DNA of 34,761 nt from Lactiplantibacillus garii (lineage in GTDB: Bacteria > Bacillota > Bacilli > Lactobacillales > Lactobacillaceae). Both the position numbers and the translations under genes were made by a program. Each line of letters starts with the position of its first letter. Position 1 is the first letter of the stretch. Location: assembly GCF_003885105.1 (NCBI RefSeq), contig NZ_QWZQ01000035.1, positions 1 through 34,761 of the forward strand. Direction: 5' to 3'. Shown piece by piece: positions 30,837 to 34,761 of the stretch. A model generated the notes under the pieces. That model ran no database searches and was not told where the DNA came from. It saw only the letters and a program-made list of their open reading frames with translations.

Positions 30837-32282
30837 ATGAAATCCAATAATCATTATTCTAATCAACACCGGTCGAACCGTGACCGTCGTGGTACCCACC
30901 CAACGGAAAGGGTTCAGGCTGACGTTCAGATTGGTCAACGCTTTCCCCTGACCATCAAGCGGCTCGGCATCAACGGCGAAGGGATCGGCTACTATAAGCA
31001 CGTTATTACCTTTGTTAAGGGGGCCCTCCCCGGCGAAGTGGTCGTGGCCGAAGTCACCGCCGTTCACCCCCGTTACTTGGAAGCCCGCTTACGAACGTTA
31101 CGTAAACCGAGCCCCGACCGCGTGGATCCCCGCGACGAATACACCGGTGAAGTCGGTGGGTTTGAGCTGGAACACTTGGATTACCCGGCCCAATTAAAGT
31201 TCAAACAGGATCTAATTCGCCAGGCCCTTGAAAAGTACCGTCCGGCGGGTTACCGCAATTACGAAGTCCGTCCAACCATTGGTATGGCCGACCCTTACGA
31301 GTACCGTAATAAGGCTCAGTTCCAAGTTCGGATGATCGACGGTCACGTTGCCGCCGGGTTATATAAAGAAAATAGCCACGACTTGGTCGACCTGCCGACT
31401 TGCTCCGTCCAAATGCCGGTGACCATGGAAGTCATGCGCCAAGTGGTCGCTTGGTTGGAAGAGCTCCAGGTTCCCATTTACGATGAAGAACACAACTCCG
31501 GGATCGTTAAAACGGTGGTTGTCCGGGCCGCTGCGGCCACTGGTGAAGTTCAGCTAGTCTTCATCACTAACACACCCAAGTTGCCTAAGAAACACCAGTT
31601 ACTGATGAAAATCGCCGCCAAGTTACCAATGGTGGTTTCCGTGATGCAAAACGTTAACGCGGGTAAAACTTCGTTGATCTGGGGTGATCAAACCACCCTG
31701 TTAGCTGGCAAACGGACCATTACCGAAGAACTCGACGGTCTTGCCTTTGACCTGTCCGCCCGGGCCTTTTTCCAACTAAACCCGGAGCAAACGCAAAAGC
31801 TGTACCGTTTAGCCCGTGAAGCACTGAACCTAGCGCCCAACGAAACGCTGGTTGACGCCTATTCCGGGGTGGGGACGATTGGGCTATCACTCGCCGACGT
31901 GGCCAAGGAAGTCCGCGGGATGGACACGATTCCGGCCGCGGTCGTGGACGCCAACGACAATGCCAAGCTAAACGGTATCACCAACGCCCGTTACGAAGTT
32001 GGTGAAGCCGAAGTACTATTACCCCAGTGGTTAGCCACCGGGTTTGCACCGGACGCGATCATCGTGGACCCGCCCCGTACTGGCCTGGACAACGTTTTGA
32101 TCGACGCCATTTTACAAAGTGCGCCCGAAAAACTCGTTTACATCTCGTGCAACCCGTCCACGTTGGCTCAGGATCTGCGGGAACTGACCCGCGGTTACCA
32201 AGTGGATTACATTCAATCCATTGATATGTTCCCACAAACGGCGCGCTGTGAAGCGGTCGTCCGCTTTACTAAGCGTCACTAA
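30837..32282 (+). CDS. rlmCD: 23S rRNA (uracil-C5)-methyltransferase, RlmCD/RumA type, lacking Fe-S ligands
   Basis: A 481-residue TrmA/RumA-family enzyme. A basic tail (1-25) precedes a TRAM domain (about 28-88). The SAM-binding VDAYSGVGTIGLSLA, DPPRTGL and catalytic ISCNPSTLAQDL (nucleophile Cys) are intact. It probably forms m5U in 23S rRNA. The usual [4Fe-4S] ligands C-x5-C-G-G-C after the TRAM domain read D100, V106, G, G, F109 (PRDEYTGEVGGFELEHL). Only the distal cysteine (C189) remains. The cluster is therefore probably lost. The symbol is by family; its sites are not proven. Confidence 0.87.
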   Translation: MKSNNHYSNQHRSNRDRRGTHPTERVQADVQIGQRFPLTIKRLGINGEGIGYYKHVITFVKGALPGEVVVAEVTAVHPRYLEARLRTLRKPSPDRVDPRDEYTGEVGGFELEHLDYPAQLKFKQDLIRQALEKYRPAGYRNYEVRPTIGMADPYEYRNKAQFQVRMIDGHVAAGLYKENSHDLVDLPTCSVQMPVTMEVMRQVVAWLEELQVPIYDEEHNSGIVKTVVVRAAAATGEVQLVFITNTPKLPKKHQLLMKIAAKLPMVVSVMQNVNAGKTSLIWGDQTTLLAGKRTITEELDGLAFDLSARAFFQLNPEQTQKLYRLAREALNLAPNETLVDAYSGVGTIGLSLADVAKEVRGMDTIPAAVVDANDNAKLNGITNARYEVGEAEVLLPQWLATGFAPDAIIVDPPRTGLDNVLIDAILQSAPEKLVYISCNPSTLAQDLRELTRGYQVDYIQSIDMFPQTARCEAVVRFTKRH

Positions 32283-32306
32283 TTACTTTGGAAGGAAGTT
32301 CTTGCG

Positions 32307-32750
32307 ATGGCAGAAACCGATAGTCAAATCGCATTAACGATGACCTTTACGTTACGGCCACCGTTCAAAACGCACTTTTTACTGATTAAAGATTATAACG
32401 CTGACGTGCACATTCCCGCCCGCGACGGCGTGTTAACGGCCATAATTGCCAAAAACATCCCGTTATCACCGGCTCTCGAGCAGTTGAAGGCCATCTTTGA
32501 CGACGTTCAAAATCCGGTTTACTGGCAACTACACGACCAGGCCGTGCACGAATACTTTACCAGTCATCCCAATATGCGGCCGGTGCTCCCCTTAGACTTA
32601 CTACAAGTCATGCTGAACACGTTATCGGCACAGGGGTTAAGTGATGACCAACTGACTCACATCATGAAGGCCGTTTTTGACCGGTTGCAAACCAACAACT
32701 TCAATGGTCAGGCCGCCCAACGAATTCTAACCGAATTTACCGCAAAATAG
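32307..32750 (+). CDS. Hypothetical protein, unknown family
   Basis: A 147-residue soluble protein that I do not recognise. It has no signal, membrane segment or cysteine. The N-terminal half looks beta-rich (LTMTFTLRPPFKTHFLLIKDY), the second half helical (LDLLQVMLNTLSAQGLSDDQLTHIMKAVFDRLQ). GGAAGGAAG precedes the ATG by about 9 bases. It follows the rRNA methyltransferase after 24 bases, so they share a transcript. Base composition matches its neighbours. A link to RNA modification is only suggested by position. Confidence 0.65.
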   Translation: MAETDSQIALTMTFTLRPPFKTHFLLIKDYNADVHIPARDGVLTAIIAKNIPLSPALEQLKAIFDDVQNPVYWQLHDQAVHEYFTSHPNMRPVLPLDLLQVMLNTLSAQGLSDDQLTHIMKAVFDRLQTNNFNGQAAQRILTEFTAK

Positions 32751-32771
32751 TTGACCGTACCAAAAAACAGA

Positions 32772-32887
32772 GTGTGCCAAAAGTCGGTTAGCGGGTGAGC
32801 ATTAACGGCGTATGGCGAATAATCCTGGGCTTGGATTATTTGACATACGTGGTTAAGCGGAGCCCGCTGACTTTTGGCGCACGTTTC
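32772..32887 (+). repeat. Long hairpin element, member of the repeat family by its ends
   Basis: It begins AGAGTGTG and ends GCGCACGTTTC, as the other members do, but its core is different. GTGTGCCAAAAGTC (32772-32785) pairs with GACTTTTGGCGCAC (32869-32882) with one wobble. AGCGGG/CCCGCT (32790-32795 with 32863-32868), TTAA, TATG/CATAC-type and AATAATCC/GGATTATT stems follow inward. The 111-base fold begins 21 bases after the upstream stop. Confidence 0.65.
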
Positions 32888-32907
32888 GACAATAATTATT
32901 CGGAGAT

Positions 32908-32945
32908 AAAACAGAGGCTGTGACTTTTGCCACAGCCTCTGTTTT
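32908..32945. terminator. Perfect 15-bp terminator between convergent genes
   Basis: AAAACAGAGGCTGTG (32908-32922) and CACAGCCTCTGTTTT (32931-32945) pair around an 8-base loop. It serves both the unknown gene and the HAD gene. Confidence 0.8.
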
Positions 32946-32959
32946 GACGTCTGACCACT

Positions 32960-33778
32960 TTACTTAAAATACCGGGCCAGGACCCGTTGAATGCCCGGCT
33001 GATCGTTATCGGTCGTCACTAGGTCGGCGGCCGCCTTGACCTGTGCGGGCGCGTTTCCCATGGCCACGCCAATGCCGGCCATTTGCAACATTGCCACGTC
33101 GTTAAAGTTATCGCCAAACGCAATCACCTGATCCGGAGTTAACCCATCGTCTTTAAGCAACGTCCTTAACGCGGCGGCTTTGGTTACTCCCGCCGCCACA
33201 ATTTCCAGGTAGGTGTCTTTCGAACGATAAGCGGATAGCCCGGCAAAGGTCGAGGCCGTTAACGCTTTTTCAATTGCCCTGATGATTGCTGGTTCCGCCA
33301 TGATCAGGATTTTATGGACCGGTTCACTAGCCGCCTCAAGCCAGGCCGTTAAATCGGTGACATGTGGCGGAAAACCAATTCCCGCCGCTTCCTGTTGCTC
33401 CCAGGAACCGTTTTGGGCTACAAACCAGTCGTTATTAGCGTAAACGTTAATTGACGCGTCCGGCCAGTGCGTCATGACTAACCGGTTGACGGCTTGCGCT
33501 AACGTTTGTGGAATCGGCCGCTGTTCAAAAACCTGCAATTCATTAGCCGCGTTGGTTTTAGCCGTGAGGGCTCCGTTATAAGCAATCATCGTGGAATCAA
33601 TGCCGAGTTGTTGCGCTAGCTGAAACATTCCTCGCGGCGGCCGGGCCGAAGCGAGCACCACGTTAGTCCCCCGCTGTACCGCGGTCCGAATCCCGCTAAT
33701 GGTAGTCGGTAACAGTTCACCCCGACTGTCTACTGGGGTCCCGTCAATATCACTGATAATTAATTTAACGTCGCTCAT
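32960..33778 (-). CDS. Cof-type HAD hydrolase (sugar phosphatase-like)
   Basis: A 272-residue HAD protein of the Cof/YidA subfamily. Motif I is DIDGTPVD (residues 9-16) with the nucleophile Asp9. Motif II is VVLASARPPRG, followed by a type IIB cap. Motif III/IV GDNFNDVAMLQMAG is near residue 225. It dephosphorylates small sugar phosphates or FMN-like compounds; the real substrate is unknown. It overlaps the DeoR regulator gene by 14 bases, so it is probably a phosphatase tied to the sugar controlled by that regulator. Confidence 0.88.
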   Translation of the reverse strand: MSDVKLIISDIDGTPVDSRGELLPTTISGIRTAVQRGTNVVLASARPPRGMFQLAQQLGIDSTMIAYNGALTAKTNAANELQVFEQRPIPQTLAQAVNRLVMTHWPDASINVYANNDWFVAQNGSWEQQEAAGIGFPPHVTDLTAWLEAASEPVHKILIMAEPAIIRAIEKALTASTFAGLSAYRSKDTYLEIVAAGVTKAAALRTLLKDDGLTPDQVIAFGDNFNDVAMLQMAGIGVAMGNAPAQVKAAADLVTTDNDQPGIQRVLARYFK

Positions 33779-34538
33779 AATTTGCCTCCTCTAAGTTAAT
33801 AAACCGCGTTGTCGGCGGAAACCACGCCCGTTCCGTTAAAGTTAAGGGTTCGTCAGTCAATACTAGTTGTAGTTGATCCAAGCGACCGCCACAAAAACGA
33901 GCGGAATTACCAAACTTACGGTGTTCACAAACCAGCACTCCGCGGGCCGTTTGATTGAGTGCCTGGCGTTTAACGGTCGCGTCGGTCGCATCACTGTAAA
34001 ACACCCCGTTGGCGTTGACGGTCGCCGCTCCAATCAACACCTGATCAAAATACACCGTTTTTAATTCGGCCAACGCCGCCGGGCCCATGAAAAAGCGGTT
34101 GTTTTGGTTAAGCTCACCACCTAATAGGTGTAAATCAACCGCGGCGTTCGTCGCTAAACTAATGGCGTTATCCAATGAATGGGTGTACACGGTGCAACGT
34201 TGCGTTACGAGCTGGGTCAGTTTTAACAGGGTCGTCGAAACGTCAATGAAGACGTATTGTTCCGGTTCAATTAGTGGTAGGGCCCGCTTGGCTAGCGCCG
34301 TTTTAACCGTATCAAACTGTTGTAACCGGTCCTGGTAACTCGGAATCGCACTTCCAAAATTCAGTACTTGTAGTCCACCGTGAATACGCTGAGCTAATCC
34401 CCGCTCCGTTACCGCCACAATATCGCGGCGGGCGGTGTCCCGGGAAACCGCCAAGAACACCATCACGTCCGCAACGCTCATTTGTCGAACCTGGTCTAGG
34501 TGGGTTAATAACTGCCGTTGACGCGTCACTTGATCCAT
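33765..34538 (-). CDS. DeoR-family transcriptional regulator
   Basis: A 257-residue DeoR/GlpR-type repressor. The N-terminal HTH is MSVADVMVFLAVSRDTARRDI (about 20-40) followed by the wing RIHGGL. The sugar-phosphate sensing domain has FIDVSTTLLKL, LGGELNQNNRFFMG and LIGAATVNANGVFY. It is expected to release DNA when a phosphorylated sugar binds. No sugar pathway is in the window. GGGAGG lies 8 bases before the ATG. It forms a two-gene operon with the HAD phosphatase. Confidence 0.88.
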   Translation of the reverse strand: MDQVTRQRQLLTHLDQVRQMSVADVMVFLAVSRDTARRDIVAVTERGLAQRIHGGLQVLNFGSAIPSYQDRLQQFDTVKTALAKRALPLIEPEQYVFIDVSTTLLKLTQLVTQRCTVYTHSLDNAISLATNAAVDLHLLGGELNQNNRFFMGPAALAELKTVYFDQVLIGAATVNANGVFYSDATDATVKRQALNQTARGVLVCEHRKFGNSARFCGGRLDQLQLVLTDEPLTLTERAWFPPTTRFINLEEANYERR

Positions 34539-34567
34539 CTAAATTCCTCCCCCCTTTTGTTACTATT

Positions 34568-34573
34568 AGTATA
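34568..34573 (-). promoter_or_regulatory. -10 element of the DeoR operon
   Basis: TATACT on the minus strand stands 30 bases before the DeoR start. The -35 is weak (TTATTT with a 16-base spacer). The bases 34574-34653 hold no other clear feature. Confidence 0.45.
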
Positions 34574-34653
34574 ACACGCTGTAAGGATTAAATAAGTATT
34601 TTTAAGCGGTTTGGTAATTAATTTAAGTAAAAGAGCAAAAACATACTAAGATT

Positions 34654-34690
34654 AGCTCTGTAAAACCAAAACGGTTTTACAGAGCTTTTT
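34654..34690 (+). terminator. Perfect 14-bp hairpin with plus-strand T-run
   Basis: AGCTCTGTAAAACC (34654-34667) and GGTTTTACAGAGCT (34673-34686) pair around AAAAC and are followed by TTTT. The T-run suits a plus-strand transcript, but the only adjacent gene end is on the minus strand (stop at 34714-34716). It may serve that gene with lower efficiency. Confidence 0.65.
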
Positions 34691-34713
34691 GAATTACAGT
34701 GGAATATGTGGAG

Positions 34714-34761
34714 CTAAAGATCACACATAGCCCCTTGGACTTCGAGTCCGTAACCATAAAC
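34714..34761 (-). CDS. C-terminal end of an unidentified gene (partial)
   Basis: The minus strand is open from the window end to a TAG at 34714-34716 and encodes VYGYGLEVQGAMCDL. A strong hairpin follows 28 bases later. The length is too short to name a family, and the frame is chosen only for its position in front of the hairpin. Confidence 0.4.
   Translation of the reverse strand, partial: VYGYGLEVQGAMCDL

Noticed and set aside
34719-34761. Part of a tRNA (GGACTTCGAGTCC resembles a T-arm)
   Set aside because: No acceptor or anticodon stem can be formed nearby, and the minus strand is open with a stop before a hairpin.

Overview
The window reads as the chromosome of a low-to-mid GC Gram-positive bacterium of the family Lactobacillaceae. 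This rests on the gene set: rsmG-noc-parA-parB-DUF951-ychF in one run, a CBS-less IMP dehydrogenase, a DUF915 hydrolase-like protein, a PadR/HAAS/DUF4097 trio, and strong AGGAGG-type ribosome binding sites. The species is not determined. The rsmG-noc-parAB cluster normally lies near oriC, so the window is probably origin-proximal, although no origin or canonical parS was seen. No rRNA, tRNA, prophage or CRISPR array was found.

Layout. 1-200: the 3' end of an IS3-family insertion sequence. 219-2262: a divergent IclR regulator and kduD, whose shared intergenic region holds promoters and three palindromes. 2478-5068 (minus strand): a TSUP exporter, the branched-chain amino-acid exporter azlCD and a GNAT acetyltransferase. 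5468-8728 (minus): a VanRS/OmpR-like two-component system in one operon with a D,D-carboxypeptidase. 8837-10465 (minus): a DUF1275 membrane protein, and an XRE regulator with a small membrane protein. 10639-11790: guaB. 12301-17646 (minus): one long operon, rsmG to noc to parA to parB to DUF951 to ychF to DUF1129. 17924-19204: a CNT nucleoside transporter. 19419-19728: two divergent structured small-RNA candidates, one carrying a possible 19-residue peptide. 19876-20721: a DUF915 protein without its catalytic serine. 21059-25979: a LysR regulator divergent from an aminotransferase, followed by a polar amino-acid ABC transporter. 26119-27993: the PadR/DUF1700/DUF4097 operon. 28093-30662 (minus): a YdcF-like protein and FetAB. 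30837-32750: an RlmCD/RumA-type rRNA methyltransferase without most of its iron-sulfur ligands, plus an unknown protein. 32960-34538 (minus): a DeoR regulator and a HAD phosphatase. 34714-34761: the tail of an unknown minus-strand gene.

The least explained signal is an interspersed family of hairpin-forming repeats. Members end in CGAACACGTTTC or a close variant. The full units begin with GAGTGTG and are about 116-120 nt long. Members lie downstream of dacA, in three tandem copies between guaB and DUF1129, between the DUF915 gene and the LysR gene, and downstream of the rlmCD-like gene. Their stems differ in sequence between copies but keep pairing, which suggests selection on the folded form. 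Three of the four loci begin at or just after a stop codon in the sense direction.

Other points of interest are the paired RNAs near 19.4-19.7 kb, everted parS half-sites just downstream of the probable rsmG-noc-par promoter, the pseudo-hydrolase, and the rRNA methyltransferase that appears to have lost its Fe-S cluster. Starts were moved from the longest reading frame to an internal codon where a ribosome binding site clearly decided it: tauE, azlC, DUF951, rsmG, the aminotransferase, the solute-binding protein, PadR and DUF4097.
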